Shown here: in pieces, positions 1 to 8,054 of the stretch
Position numbering within the stretch: position 1 is the first letter of the stretch
Layout: each line of letters begins with the position of its first letter
Source of the DNA: Mariaggregatimicrobium sp964498785
GTDB lineage: Bacteria > Zhuqueibacterota > Zhuqueibacteria > Thermofontimicrobiales > Thiofontviventaceae
Direction: 5' to 3'
NCBI GenBank assembly: GCA_964498785.1
Contig: CAZCJL010000180.1
Span: 1-10,437, forward strand
DNA: 10,437 nucleotides
Position numbers and translations under genes: made by a program
The notes under the pieces: model-generated
Database searches by the model: none
Seen by the model: only the letters and a program-made list of their open reading frames with translations
Told to the model about the DNA's origin: nothing

Positions 1-14
1 CATTCGCAGGAATG
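1..14. repeat. Possible edge of a REP-like palindromic element
   Basis: CATTC (1-5) and GAATG (10-14) form a 5-bp inverted repeat around GCAG. Text of this kind (ATTCGCAGGAATGAC) resembles dispersed intergenic palindromes seen in many bacterial genomes, and the left half may lie outside the window. The call rests on a short match and on general familiarity with such elements. Confidence 0.3.
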
Positions 15-54
15 ACACCAAAAAATGACTTTTGATACAGCCCCATGTATTGAT

Positions 55-150
55 CAACGCTTTGCGTCGTATTTTTACTACTGGACGCAAAGCGTCCTAA
101 AATCCATTCCAACGCAAAGCATTGGAACGAGAACATTGTTTAGGATTTTA
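55..150. repeat. Cluster of short palindromes sharing a CGCAAAGC core
   Basis: Three hairpin-forming units share one core. ACGCTTTGCGT (57-67) is the exact reverse complement of ACGCAAAGCGT (85-95). The latter is inside GGACGC-AAA-GCGTCC (83-97), a perfect 6-bp stem with a 3-base loop. The third unit, 107-127, pairs TTCCAACGC with GCATTGGAA across AAA, with a single C-A mismatch. An outer pair, TAAAATCC (98-105) and GGATTTTA (143-150), encloses the third hairpin. This arrangement suggests a REP/MITE-like intergenic element. No transposase is visible in the window. Confidence 0.55.
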
Positions 151-357
151 AAATACCAACAAAATGGAATTGCACCCCAAAATGATGGAATACCAATTTT
201 AAACACATAAAAATAACTTGTTTTATAGCATAGAAATATTAAATTATAGAATCAATTAAATTAAACTGCATACAGATAATTCGGATTTGACAAATTCTCG
301 TGATTTGCTTTCGGTCCGGAACTGGTGCGAAAAATGAAAGAGTATTGAAGGGAAGAA

Positions 358-996
358 ATGAGAACGGATCAGACGGTAGGCGAAGAAATTGCAAATAGTA
401 TTATTCATGGAATCGGAGCTGCGCTGAGTCTTGCAGCGCTTGTTTTACTGGTGGTTTATGCAAGTCTGTACGGCGATGCATGGCGGGTGGTTAGTTTCAG
501 TATTTTCGGAACCACTCTTTTTATCCTCTATCTTGCTTCTACGCTGTACCATAGTTTCACGCGTCCCAAAGTAAAAAAATTTTTCCAGATTCTGGATCAC
601 TCATCCATCTTTCTGCTGATTGCCGGAACTTATACACCGGTGACGCTGGTCCCGATGCGTGGACCCTGGGGCTGGACACTGTTTGGCATTATTTGGGGAC
701 TGGCCATTTTAGGAATTCTGTCCAAAGTGTTTTTGATCGACAAATATAAAATTTTGTCAGTATTGCTTTATGTGGGCATGGGGTGGCTTATTCTCATTGC
801 AATAAAACCGATGATCCGAATGGTTCCCACAGGATTTCTGGTATGGCTGGTCATCGGCGGTGTGAGTTACACGCTGGGGGTCGTTTTTTATGCAATTAAA
901 CGTGTGCCTTATTTTCATGCAGTTTGGCATCTATTTGTTTTAGGCGGAAGTATTTCACATTTTTTCGGCATGTTGTTTTATCTGACGTCGATTTAA
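358..996 (+). CDS. Hemolysin III / PAQR-family seven-helix membrane protein
   Basis: The 212-residue protein is almost entirely hydrophobic, with about seven membrane segments (roughly 18-38, 43-65, 80-100, 105-125, 133-152, 158-180 and 187-210), and lies in the inner membrane. It carries the family's conserved polar residues: E9 and N13 with H17-G18 near the N-terminus, the S61-x3-H65 motif, D80 in LDHSS, and H187-x3-H191 in the last helix. In PAQR proteins the Ser/His/Asp/His/His set forms a metal site, and some members act as lipid hydrolases. Bacterial members were named for haemolysis, but their physiological role is usually linked to membrane homeostasis. Length is typical of YqfA/TrhA/HlyIII proteins. 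The ATG at 358 follows a GAAGGGA ribosome site. An upstream ATG at 334 is in frame but meets a TGA after four codons. The next gene starts 47 bases downstream, so co-transcription is possible. Confidence 0.9.
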   Translation: MRTDQTVGEEIANSIIHGIGAALSLAALVLLVVYASLYGDAWRVVSFSIFGTTLFILYLASTLYHSFTRPKVKKFFQILDHSSIFLLIAGTYTPVTLVPMRGPWGWTLFGIIWGLAILGILSKVFLIDKYKILSVLLYVGMGWLILIAIKPMIRMVPTGFLVWLVIGGVSYTLGVVFYAIKRVPYFHAVWHLFVLGGSISHFFGMLFYLTSI

Positions 997-1023
997 TATA
1001 ATTATACATCATAATAATGTTGT

Positions 1024-1029
1024 TATAAT
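1024..1029 (+). promoter_or_regulatory. Weak candidate -10 box before the acyl-activating fusion gene
   Basis: A perfect TATAAT lies 14 bases before the ATG at 1044, but no TTGACA-like -35 box occurs about 17 bases upstream. The hexamer would place the transcript start almost on top of the ribosome site (GAAAGGA, 1030-1036). It may simply reflect the AT-rich gap, with the gene transcribed from upstream. Confidence 0.2.
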
Positions 1030-1043
1030 GAAAGGAAAAATAA

Positions 1044-3497
1044 ATGTTCATAAAGCCACATCAAAAAACCGCGCTTGTGTGGAAAGACCTGCAGGTAAGC
1101 TATTCCCAGTTCATTCAAAACGTCAATAGCTTTTCAAAACTATTTCAAAGTGGAAACGGGGACAAAGTCGCGATATTTTCGGAAAACAAACCAGAATGGG
1201 TTTACGCATTTTATGCTGCATGGAAAAATGATCGCATCGCTGTTCCAATTGATTTTATGTCCACCGCGGAGGAAGTCGCGTACATTCTTAACGATTGTCG
1301 CCCCGATGTCATTTTCTGTTCGGAAAAGACCGAAAATACATTGCGTGACGCTTTGAAATCGGTAAATCATAAAATTCACGTGAACGTGTTTGAAAAAATT
1401 CAGCTACCGGAAATAAATGGGGATGCAGTCGATTTTCCGGACGCTGATCTCCAAAAAACAGCAGTCATAATTTACACCTCCGGAACTACCGGCAGTCCAA
1501 AAGGCGTTATGTTGTCGTATGATAATTTGCTTGCCAATATTGAAGCCGTATCCAATGATGTAAAAATCTACACGCCTGACGACAAAGTAATGGCGCTGCT
1601 TCCGTTTCATCACATTTTTCCGTTGCTGGGAACGATGGTCGCCCCGCTGTACGTGGGTGCGACAATTGTTTTTTCACCTTCCATGGTTTCCGAAGACATT
1701 ATGGCAACGTTGCAGGATAACGGCGTCACCATCATTATCGGGGTGCCGCGCCTGTATTCGCTGATCCGTAAAGGGATTATGGATAAAATCAATAAAAATC
1801 GTCTGGCAAAATCGCTGTTCGCAATTTCCAGGAAAGTGAATTCCCAAAACTTTTCCCGACGTCTGTTCAAGCAGGTGCATCAGAAATTCGGCGGTCATTT
1901 AAAATACATGGTCAGTGGCGGCGCCAAATTAGATGAAGAAGTCGGAAAAGATTTTAAAACATTAGGTTTTGAAGTGCTGGAAGGTTTCGGCATGACCGAA
2001 GCAGCGCCAATGATCACTTTCACCCGTCCGGGACGAGTAAAAGTGGGTTCTGCCGGTGAGATGATGAGCTGCACCGAGGTTCGGATAAAAGACGGCGAAA
2101 TTATCGCCCGGGGGCGGAATATCATGCAGGGATATTACAAACGCCCGCAGGAAACAGCAGAAGTGATTCGTGATGGCTGGCTGCATACCGGAGATCTGGG
2201 TCATCTTGATGAGAAAGGTTACATTCATGTCACCGGTCGTAGAAAGGAAATTCTGGTGCTGTCCAATGGGAAGAACGTGAATCCGGTAGAAATCGAATTC
2301 AAATTATCGGCAATGTCCGATATAATTCAGGAAGTGGCTGTTTTTTTGAAAGATGATGTATTGTACGCGGCTATTTATCCGGATTTCAAAAAAGTGAAAG
2401 AAGAGGGCGTCGTTGATTTACAGGAGAAATTTCGGTGGGATGTCATTGATCAATATAATCAGCATGTTTCGCCTTACAAAAAGATCATGAAATTTTTAAT
2501 TTTGAAAGACGAATTACCCAAAACCCGTCTCGGAAAAATTAAGCGTTTCATGTTATCTGAATTAGTTGAAACCGGTCCCTCGAAACAGAATATTGATGAA
2601 CCAAAATTTGAAGAATATTTTACGATTAAAGAATATCTGCAACATCAGACCACGCAACAGGTTGCCCCGGATGATCATATCGAAATCGATCTTGGTCTTG
2701 ACTCGCTGGATAAAGTAAGTTTTCAAACCTTTTTGCAAAGTACTTTTGGCGTGGATGTGAAAGAAGATTTCTTTGTAAAAAATCCCACTGTGGAAAAAAT
2801 TTCAAATTACATGCAAGAAAAAAAGAGTAAGCTTTCTGTAGAAGCTGTGAAGTGGGCGGAAATTTTCAAAGAAAAAATCGATATTAAATTGCCAAAAAGC
2901 TGGTTCACGCAAAATCTTTTTCGTAACGTTTCAAAAGTCTTTTTAAAATTGTATTTCCGCCTGAAAGGAGAGGGAGCGGAAAATTTACCAGAATCTCCAT
3001 TCATTATCGCTCCGAACCATCAGAGCTTTTTTGACGGACTGTTTGTCGCCGCGTATCTAAAAAATAAGCAAATGAAAAAAACCTATTTTTATGCCAAAGA
3101 AAAACACATTCGCAAGGCCTGGCTTAAATTTCTGGCAAACCGAAATAATATCATCATCATGGATGTAAATAAAGAATTGAAACTGTCGCTTCAAAAAATG
3201 GCAGAGGTTCTGAAAAAAGGCCGGAATATCATTATTTTCCCGGAAGGCACACGTACAAAGGACGGAACGCTGGGCAACTTTAAAAAGACATTTGCAATTT
3301 TAAGTCGTGAATTAAATGTACCTGTTGTGCCGGTATCCATAAAAGGCGCGTTCGATGCGCTGCCACGCGGTAAAAAAATACCTCGTCCATGGAAACGGAT
3401 TCATGTCAAATTTTTAGAGCCTGTGTATCCGGAAAATCATTCGTATGAATCTTTACAAGAGGTTGTGTTTCAACGCCTTGCCTCTGAATTGACATAG
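1044..3497 (+). CDS. Three-domain acyl-activating enzyme / acyl carrier / PlsC acyltransferase fusion
   Basis: The 817-residue protein joins three lipid modules. Residues about 1-510 are an AMP-binding acyl-CoA/acyl-ACP synthetase: YTSGTTGSPKG (144-154) is the ATP-binding loop, GFGMTEAAP (314-322) and GWLHTGDLG (378-386) are core motifs, and PKTRLGKIKR (492-501) holds the C-terminal catalytic lysine region. Residues about 525-595 are a carrier domain with DLGLDSLDK, where S554 is the expected phosphopantetheine site. Residues about 630-817 are a PlsC/LPLAT acyltransferase with NHQSFFD (H659, D664) and FPEGTRTKDG (732-741). The inferred role is to activate a fatty acid, hold it on the built-in carrier and pass it to a lysophospholipid or related acceptor at the membrane. 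E. coli Aas combines the same end activities with PlsC first and no carrier domain. The start has a good GAAAGGA site 7 bases upstream. Confidence 0.88.
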   Translation: MFIKPHQKTALVWKDLQVSYSQFIQNVNSFSKLFQSGNGDKVAIFSENKPEWVYAFYAAWKNDRIAVPIDFMSTAEEVAYILNDCRPDVIFCSEKTENTLRDALKSVNHKIHVNVFEKIQLPEINGDAVDFPDADLQKTAVIIYTSGTTGSPKGVMLSYDNLLANIEAVSNDVKIYTPDDKVMALLPFHHIFPLLGTMVAPLYVGATIVFSPSMVSEDIMATLQDNGVTIIIGVPRLYSLIRKGIMDKINKNRLAKSLFAISRKVNSQNFSRRLFKQVHQKFGGHLKYMVSGGAKLDEEVGKDFKTLGFEVLEGFGMTEAAPMITFTRPGRVKVGSAGEMMSCTEVRIKDGEIIARGRNIMQGYYKRPQETAEVIRDGWLHTGDLGHLDEKGYIHVTGRRKEILVLSNGKNVNPVEIEFKLSAMSDIIQEVAVFLKDDVLYAAIYPDFKKVKEEGVVDLQEKFRWDVIDQYNQHVSPYKKIMKFLILKDELPKTRLGKIKRFMLSELVETGPSKQNIDEPKFEEYFTIKEYLQHQTTQQVAPDDHIEIDLGLDSLDKVSFQTFLQSTFGVDVKEDFFVKNPTVEKISNYMQEKKSKLSVEAVKWAEIFKEKIDIKLPKSWFTQNLFRNVSKVFLKLYFRLKGEGAENLPESPFIIAPNHQSFFDGLFVAAYLKNKQMKKTYFYAKEKHIRKAWLKFLANRNNIIIMDVNKELKLSLQKMAEVLKKGRNIIIFPEGTRTKDGTLGNFKKTFAILSRELNVPVVPVSIKGAFDALPRGKKIPRPWKRIHVKFLEPVYPENHSYESLQEVVFQRLASELT

Positions 3498-3574
3498 AAA
3501 CGAATAAATATGATTGCAATGGATTCATCATAATTATGCCAATCGTTTAATATTAATTACAACCGAGGTATAAA

Positions 3575-5113
3575 ATGGACAAGAATAAGTTGTTGTTGAT
3601 GATTCTGGACGGATTCGGAATCAATGAAAACAAAGATCGAAATGCAGTTAAAAATGCAGATATTCCAAATTTAAATAATTATTTTAAAACCCGCCCATGG
3701 ACCAAACTTTCCTGTCATGGACGGGCTGTGGGATTGCCGGATGGCATCATGGGAAATTCTGAGGTCGGGCATATCAATATCGGCGCCGGACGCGTGGTGA
3801 TGCAGGATCTGGTGCGAATTACGGTTGCGCTGGAAGATGGCAGCTTTGAGCAAATCCCGGAATTTAATGATATGGTTTCGTATGTAAAAGAAAAGAATGC
3901 ATCCTTGCATCTTACCGGACTGTTGTCTGATGCCGGCGTTCACTCTGATTTCAATCATCTGAAAAAAATCCTGAAAATCCTGAAAAAGAACGGAGTGCAA
4001 AAAATTTACTTACATGCAATTACTGATGGTCGCGACACACCGCCTAATAGTGGGAAGCGATATTTAGCCGATATTATCGATTTCATGAAACAGGAACAGG
4101 TCGGCAAGCTGGCGTCAATTGTGGGGCGTTACTATATTATGGACAGGGACAAACGCTGGGAGCGTGTCAAAATTGCGTATGATGCATTGACCAGTGGAGC
4201 CGGTGCTGTTCATACCACAGACCCGATTGCAGCGGTTCAGGAAATGTATGACAACAAAATAACAGATGAGTTCCTGAAACCGATACTGGTAGATGATGAT
4301 GGTGAGAATCATCTGATTGAAGACGGAGATGCAGTGCTCACATTTAATTTCCGGGCTGATCGAATGCGCGAAATTGCCATGGCATTTAATTTTGATGATT
4401 TTGACGGTTTTGACCGCGACCATAAATTGAAGCTGCTGTACACAACCATGACCCGCTATCAGGAAGAATTTCCGTTTCCGGTATTATTTAAAGATGAAGC
4501 GCTGAAAGATATTTTGGGAGAAGTGCTCAGTAAAAACAAGATGACGCAATTAAGAATTGCAGAAACGGAAAAATATGCCCACGTCACCTATTTCTTCAAC
4601 GGCGGTGAAGAAAAATTATTTGAAGGAGAAGATCGGATTATGGTCCCATCGCCAAAGGTTGCGACGTATGATCTGCAACCGGAAATGAGCGCGCCGGAAG
4701 TTGCTGCAAAATTATCAGAAGCAATTGACGCTGATAAATATGATGTGATCATCCTCAATTTTGCCAACGGCGATATGGTCGGGCATACCGGCGTCTTCGA
4801 AGCGGCTGTAACAGCACTGGAACGGCTCGATGAATTAGTTGGCCAACTCGTCTCTCAGTTCAATGACAAAGGAGGAACAGTGCTCATCACGGCGGATCAC
4901 GGTAACAGCGAACAAATGTGGGATTTTAAAAATAATCAGCCGCACACACAGCATACGTTGAATAAAGTACCGTTTATCGTAATGACGCCGGATAACAGAA
5001 AAATAGAATTACGGGAAGACGGCAGGTTAGCAGATATTGCACCGACGATATTGAAGTTACTGGGAATTCCAAAACCGGATTTGATGACCGGGGAATCACT
5101 AATCAGGGATTAG
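3575..5113 (+). CDS. gpmI: 2,3-bisphosphoglycerate-independent phosphoglycerate mutase
   Basis: This cytoplasmic enzyme interconverts 3- and 2-phosphoglycerate in glycolysis and gluconeogenesis, using two Mn ions and a phosphoserine intermediate. At 512 residues it has the normal family length. The whole active site is visible: D12, the nucleophile S62 in NSEVGH (61-66), H123, DGRD (151-154), R185 and R191, R260 and R263 in FNFRADRMRE, K333, D400 and H404 in NGDMVGHTG, D441-H442 in TADHGNSE, and H460. These positions match the Bacillus-type enzyme closely. The usual NYANPDMVGHTG appears here as NFANGDMVGHTG, a conservative change. A GAGG ribosome site (3565-3568) precedes the ATG. Upstream is a 77-base gap, and the AP endonuclease gene follows 39 bases downstream. 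Confidence 0.97.
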   Translation: MDKNKLLLMILDGFGINENKDRNAVKNADIPNLNNYFKTRPWTKLSCHGRAVGLPDGIMGNSEVGHINIGAGRVVMQDLVRITVALEDGSFEQIPEFNDMVSYVKEKNASLHLTGLLSDAGVHSDFNHLKKILKILKKNGVQKIYLHAITDGRDTPPNSGKRYLADIIDFMKQEQVGKLASIVGRYYIMDRDKRWERVKIAYDALTSGAGAVHTTDPIAAVQEMYDNKITDEFLKPILVDDDGENHLIEDGDAVLTFNFRADRMREIAMAFNFDDFDGFDRDHKLKLLYTTMTRYQEEFPFPVLFKDEALKDILGEVLSKNKMTQLRIAETEKYAHVTYFFNGGEEKLFEGEDRIMVPSPKVATYDLQPEMSAPEVAAKLSEAIDADKYDVIILNFANGDMVGHTGVFEAAVTALERLDELVGQLVSQFNDKGGTVLITADHGNSEQMWDFKNNQPHTQHTLNKVPFIVMTPDNRKIELREDGRLADIAPTILKLLGIPKPDLMTGESLIRD

Positions 5114-5140
5114 CAACCGGTAATAATCAATATATTTTTG

Positions 5141-5147
5141 AAAGGAG
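5141..5147 (+). promoter_or_regulatory. Ribosome binding site fixing the exodeoxyribonuclease III start
   Basis: AAAGGAG lies five bases before the ATG at 5153. An in-frame TTG at 5138 would overlap this site and add the residues MKGAF ahead of MAKIRLLSWN. The typical family N-terminus begins just before the strand that carries the SWN motif, so 5153 is the better start. Confidence 0.8.
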
Positions 5148-5152
5148 CTTTC

Positions 5153-5926
5153 ATGGCAAAAATCCGATTGTTGTCCTGGAATGTGAACGGCATTCGGGCA
5201 GTTGAGCGCAAAGAGGCGCTGGATTGGTTTTTTGAGGAGAAGCCGGATATTCTCTGTATTCAGGAGACAAAAGCGCATCCCGATCAATTATCAGCTAAGC
5301 TGACCCGGCTTGATGGCTATCATGCCTATTTCGCATCGGCTGAGAAAAAGGGATACAGTGGTGTGGCGCTTTATACAAAACCAGAACCGAAAAAAGTAGA
5401 GTATGGTTTCGGGTTGGCGCACTTTGACAATGAAGGTCGGGTGATTGTTGCTGATTATGATCAGTTCGTTTTGATTAATGTGTATTTTCCCAATGGCAAG
5501 CAATCAAAGCAACGGTTGCAGTACAAAATGGATTTTTACGATGCATATCTTGATTTTGCAAATCGATTGAAAGCAGATGGCCGAAAAATTATCATGTGCG
5601 GTGATGTGAATACTGCTCATAAGGAAATCGATTTGGCACATCCCAAAGCCAACGAAAAGACGTCCGGTTTTCTTCCGGAAGAACGGGCATGGATTGACAA
5701 AATGATTGCCGCGGGCTACCTGGATACACTTCGAATGTTCAATGATCAACCGGAACAATATACATGGTGGGACGTGCGCACCCGGGCCAGATCGAGAAAT
5801 ATCGGCTGGCGAATCGACTATTTCTTTATCAGTGAAAATTTGAAAAACAATATTGAAAACGCATTTATCCTGCCGGATATTATGGGGTCGGATCATTGTC
5901 CGATTGGAATTGAGATCACTATTTAG
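5153..5926 (+). CDS. xth: Exodeoxyribonuclease III (AP endonuclease, EEP superfamily)
   Basis: The product (257 residues from the ATG at 5153) is a metal-dependent DNA repair nuclease that cuts 5' of abasic sites and trims 3' ends in base excision repair. The motifs run in family order: SWNVNGIR (8-15, with N10), IQETK (36-40, metal ligand E38), NVYFPNG (109-115, Y111), GDVNTAHKEID (150-160, D151 and N153), the WWDVRTRARSRNIGWRIDY region (205-223) and GSDHCP (245-250, D247 and H248). Length is normal and no key residue is missing. The sequence fits the XthA/ExoA branch, which removes 3' blocks as well as nicking AP sites. Its stop is three bases from the stop of the convergent amidotransferase gene, and no terminator is evident between them. 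Confidence 0.95.
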   Translation: MAKIRLLSWNVNGIRAVERKEALDWFFEEKPDILCIQETKAHPDQLSAKLTRLDGYHAYFASAEKKGYSGVALYTKPEPKKVEYGFGLAHFDNEGRVIVADYDQFVLINVYFPNGKQSKQRLQYKMDFYDAYLDFANRLKADGRKIIMCGDVNTAHKEIDLAHPKANEKTSGFLPEERAWIDKMIAAGYLDTLRMFNDQPEQYTWWDVRTRARSRNIGWRIDYFFISENLKNNIENAFILPDIMGSDHCPIGIEITI

Positions 5927-5929
5927 TTT

Positions 5930-6694
5930 TCACAGCGGAAACGTTTGCAAAACAGACGGGGCTGGCAGCGCCAATAAATTGCTATCAAAAATATAGCCGT
6001 AATTATAGGGAAATTTTTCTGCAATTACCGGGCGACCAAACATCTTGCGCAAAAAAAGATAACTTGTGGAAAAAAAAAGTGCGCGGTAATTTTTGTCCCA
6101 ATGATAAGAAAGGGGCCTGTTCTTTTTTATGACAATGAAACGATTTGGCGCGCGATTGTCATTTAAAATGAAAGTATAATTTCCTTTCAATTTCTGAATT
6201 TTCATTTTCAGATGTTGAATATAATGATGAAGATCCATTGATTTCGGATTTGCCTCGTGTATCAATTGAAAAATCACCTCACTATCTACTTCAGCGACAC
6301 GGTTAAGAGAAAATTCATCAAACAATTGATCATCATTTTTGATATGACCATTATGAATGCCAATGATGTGCCCGGCATGAATGGGATGATTATTCAGGTA
6401 ATTTTTCTGGCTGCCCTTTGTTGGTTTTCTGGTATGCCCCAGCAGTGCGATAGTATCATGTGATAGCAATGACAGCATTTTGTTATACATTGGCGTCTTC
6501 ACAAATTCAGACGCGGATATTGGTTGTTTATAAACTATTTGATGTCCTTGCTTAAAAACCAGGCCAATTCCACTTGCTTCACGCCCCTTTTCTTCATTAA
6601 CGATAAGGCATCTGGTGAAAATATTCCGGATATTATCCCATTGTTCTGTCGTGCGATGTTGCGGTGATAAAAATATTGCAGATAATCCACACAT
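5930..6694 (-). CDS. Stand-alone class-II glutamine amidotransferase (GATase_6, Ntn hydrolase)
   Basis: The 254-residue protein begins MCGLSAIF, placing the nucleophile Cys2 at the mature N-terminus after Met removal, as in GlmS, PurF and asparagine synthetase. Other class-II glutaminase signatures follow: GREASGIG (37-44), LLGHTRKPTKGS (84-95, R89 predicted to bind the glutamine carboxylate), NHPIHAGHIIGIHNGHIKN (102-120, with N115-G116 forming the oxyanion site) and VDSEV (136-140). The remainder completes the glutaminase fold and there is no synthetase, SIS or phosphoribosyl domain, so ammonia would have to go to a separate partner. The amidoligase gene ends 10 bases upstream and is the obvious candidate. 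An alternative is that the enzyme hydrolyses a gamma-glutamyl or other amide product. No strong ribosome site precedes the ATG, which suggests translational coupling. Confidence 0.88.
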   Translation of the reverse strand: MCGLSAIFLSPQHRTTEQWDNIRNIFTRCLIVNEEKGREASGIGLVFKQGHQIVYKQPISASEFVKTPMYNKMLSLLSHDTIALLGHTRKPTKGSQKNYLNNHPIHAGHIIGIHNGHIKNDDQLFDEFSLNRVAEVDSEVIFQLIHEANPKSMDLHHYIQHLKMKIQKLKGNYTFILNDNRAPNRFIVIKKNRPLSYHWDKNYRALFFSTSYLFLRKMFGRPVIAEKFPYNYGYIFDSNLLALPAPSVLQTFPL

Positions 6695-6704
6695 AAGTAG
6701 CCAT

Positions 6705-8054
6705 TCATGTTAAGAATAAAATCGATCCTAATTGTGCGTCCCAGTAAAGACCTCGCCAGTAGTTGTATTCAGTGAGTCGATTTTCCAATTCCCGCGATGA
6801 AATGCGCAATTCTACGATCAGGCACTTTTTCCATTCTTGCACAGAGTTTAATCCTGCTAACAAAGCAAGTTCAATTACCCGGATAATTCTTCGATCCGTG
6901 GCGTCCCAGTTAATTTTTTGTTTTTCTGCGCGCTTTTGCAGCATCGCTTCTATTTGATTCCAGGAACTCCCTTGCATTCTCAATAAACAAACAGGAGTTT
7001 TTGCCAGAAAAGATAATATCTCAAAACTGGGATTATTATTAAATTTAACAAATAACGGTTTTAATAACCCTAATAATTCAAAGCTCCCCTCACGTAATTC
7101 ATCCAGTTCCGCTTCTGTTATTTTGCTGGTATCGCTTGAAGCCAGGTTGCCGTCATTGTTGCTCAACATGTCCAAAAGCGCCATTTTTCGTTTCCATTCC
7201 GAGGTACGCCCGACATGAATTAATCCGAATTGACTCATTTCAACAGCTTTAAACAACATCGCCAAAAAGAGGAACATTTTAACGACAACTGAAATCGCTG
7301 ATAAATTCGCATCCGGAAAACGAAATTCAACATGAAAATTCTCAACAATTCCGCTTTCAGAAAACTTAAGATGTTCAAGGTTGAAAAAATTTTGATGCTT
7401 TGGAACAATTTTGCTATTATTTAAATGGAGTTGAATATCCCTCATCGATTGAACGCTCGGACATAATCGAATCATCTCCAAATGACTGTTATGATTGCGC
7501 CGGCGACATAACGCTTCTCGTTTTGAGCCAGTACTTGTCATAAATTTTAAAGATGGCGCGTACCGTCGGACAAGGTTCCAAAAATTGGCCAAAATGATTT
7601 CCGGGACACTTTCATTCAGCCCAATAGCTAACAAATGATAATGTAGTCCACAGGTATATTTCGTTCGGGCGCCAAAATTTAATATAACAGAAATGATATG
7701 TTTATATTGTTCTAATAACGCCTGATAATAAGGTTGTCGCCCAATGACCCGTACTTCAAATCCGCAATGTTCGTTCTCCACATCCAAAACGCCATAAGGA
7801 CCTAATTGATTGATATTATAGGATGGCTTTAGATTTTCAATAATTTGAGGAAGGACATCTTTTTTTTTAACACCTTGTGGCAAAGCATATTCCAGCTCAG
7901 TACCCACTTTAATTACGCGATAAAGAAGGTCTTTCCAATAAAGCGATTCTTCGTGGCTTAGACAATCGGATCTTTCGAAAAATATTAATTCTTTCAATGT
8001 GTCTTTAATCGTTATATTCAAATTTGGAAATGTGACAGACCGGTTGCTCAACAA
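6705..8054 (-). CDS. Putative amidoligase (glutamine-synthetase-like COOH-NH2 ligase family)
   Basis: The 449-residue product is assigned from motif spacing, not overall similarity. GTELEY (51-56, E53 and E55) fits the N-terminal ExE metal motif. GVLDVENEHCGFEVR (88-102) fits the following D...G-x-E strand. CGLHYHL (135-141, H138 and H140) matches the diagnostic CGxHxH motif, and HVEFRFPD (241-248) matches the E-x-R strand. These are hallmarks of Amidoligase_2-type proteins, predicted ATP-dependent ligases joining an amine to a carboxylate. The C-terminal third (about 310-449) is mainly helical and unassigned. There is no signal peptide. The start is uncertain: no early ATG exists, and tandem TTG codons at 8054-8049 are the best candidates, inside a hairpin loop. 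The frame is closed by a stop at 8087-8085. The carbonic anhydrase stop is 20 bases upstream and the amidotransferase follows 10 bases downstream. The natural substrate is unknown. Confidence 0.72.
   Translation of the reverse strand: MLSNRSVTFPNLNITIKDTLKELIFFERSDCLSHEESLYWKDLLYRVIKVGTELEYALPQGVKKKDVLPQIIENLKPSYNINQLGPYGVLDVENEHCGFEVRVIGRQPYYQALLEQYKHIISVILNFGARTKYTCGLHYHLLAIGLNESVPEIILANFWNLVRRYAPSLKFMTSTGSKREALCRRRNHNSHLEMIRLCPSVQSMRDIQLHLNNSKIVPKHQNFFNLEHLKFSESGIVENFHVEFRFPDANLSAISVVVKMFLFLAMLFKAVEMSQFGLIHVGRTSEWKRKMALLDMLSNNDGNLASSDTSKITEAELDELREGSFELLGLLKPLFVKFNNNPSFEILSFLAKTPVCLLRMQGSSWNQIEAMLQKRAEKQKINWDATDRRIIRVIELALLAGLNSVQEWKKCLIVELRISSRELENRLTEYNYWRGLYWDAQLGSILFLT

Larger units (their letters stand above)
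1..357. other. Non-coding left end with palindromic repeats, upstream of the PAQR-family gene
   Basis: No credible gene lies here. The first 150 bases hold short palindromic repeats, listed separately. The rest is AT-rich leader DNA for the gene starting at 358. A 61-codon open frame at 25-210 crosses the palindromes, has no ribosome binding site and no recognisable protein features, so it is not called. A TTGACA hexamer sits at 287-292, but there is no good -10 box about 17 bases downstream. A GATAAT at 275-280 could be a -10 box but lacks a convincing -35. The promoter therefore stays unassigned. Confidence 0.7.

Noticed and set aside
25..210. 61-codon open frame at the left end
   Set aside because: It runs through the palindromic repeats, has no ribosome site and shows no protein features.
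287..292. TTGACA as the -35 box of the PAQR-family gene
   Set aside because: No acceptable -10 box is found at the right spacing downstream.
3498..3574. GATTG/CAATC pairing before gpmI as a terminator or leader structure
   Set aside because: Only five base pairs with a long one-sided bulge before the next pairs; too weak to call.
5138..5152. TTG start for the exodeoxyribonuclease III gene
   Set aside because: It overlaps the AAAGGAG ribosome site; the ATG at 5153 gives the typical N-terminus.
5926..5953. GTTTT...AAAAC inverted pair as a bidirectional terminator
   Set aside because: The inner bases do not pair and there is no GC stem, so no stable hairpin is expected.
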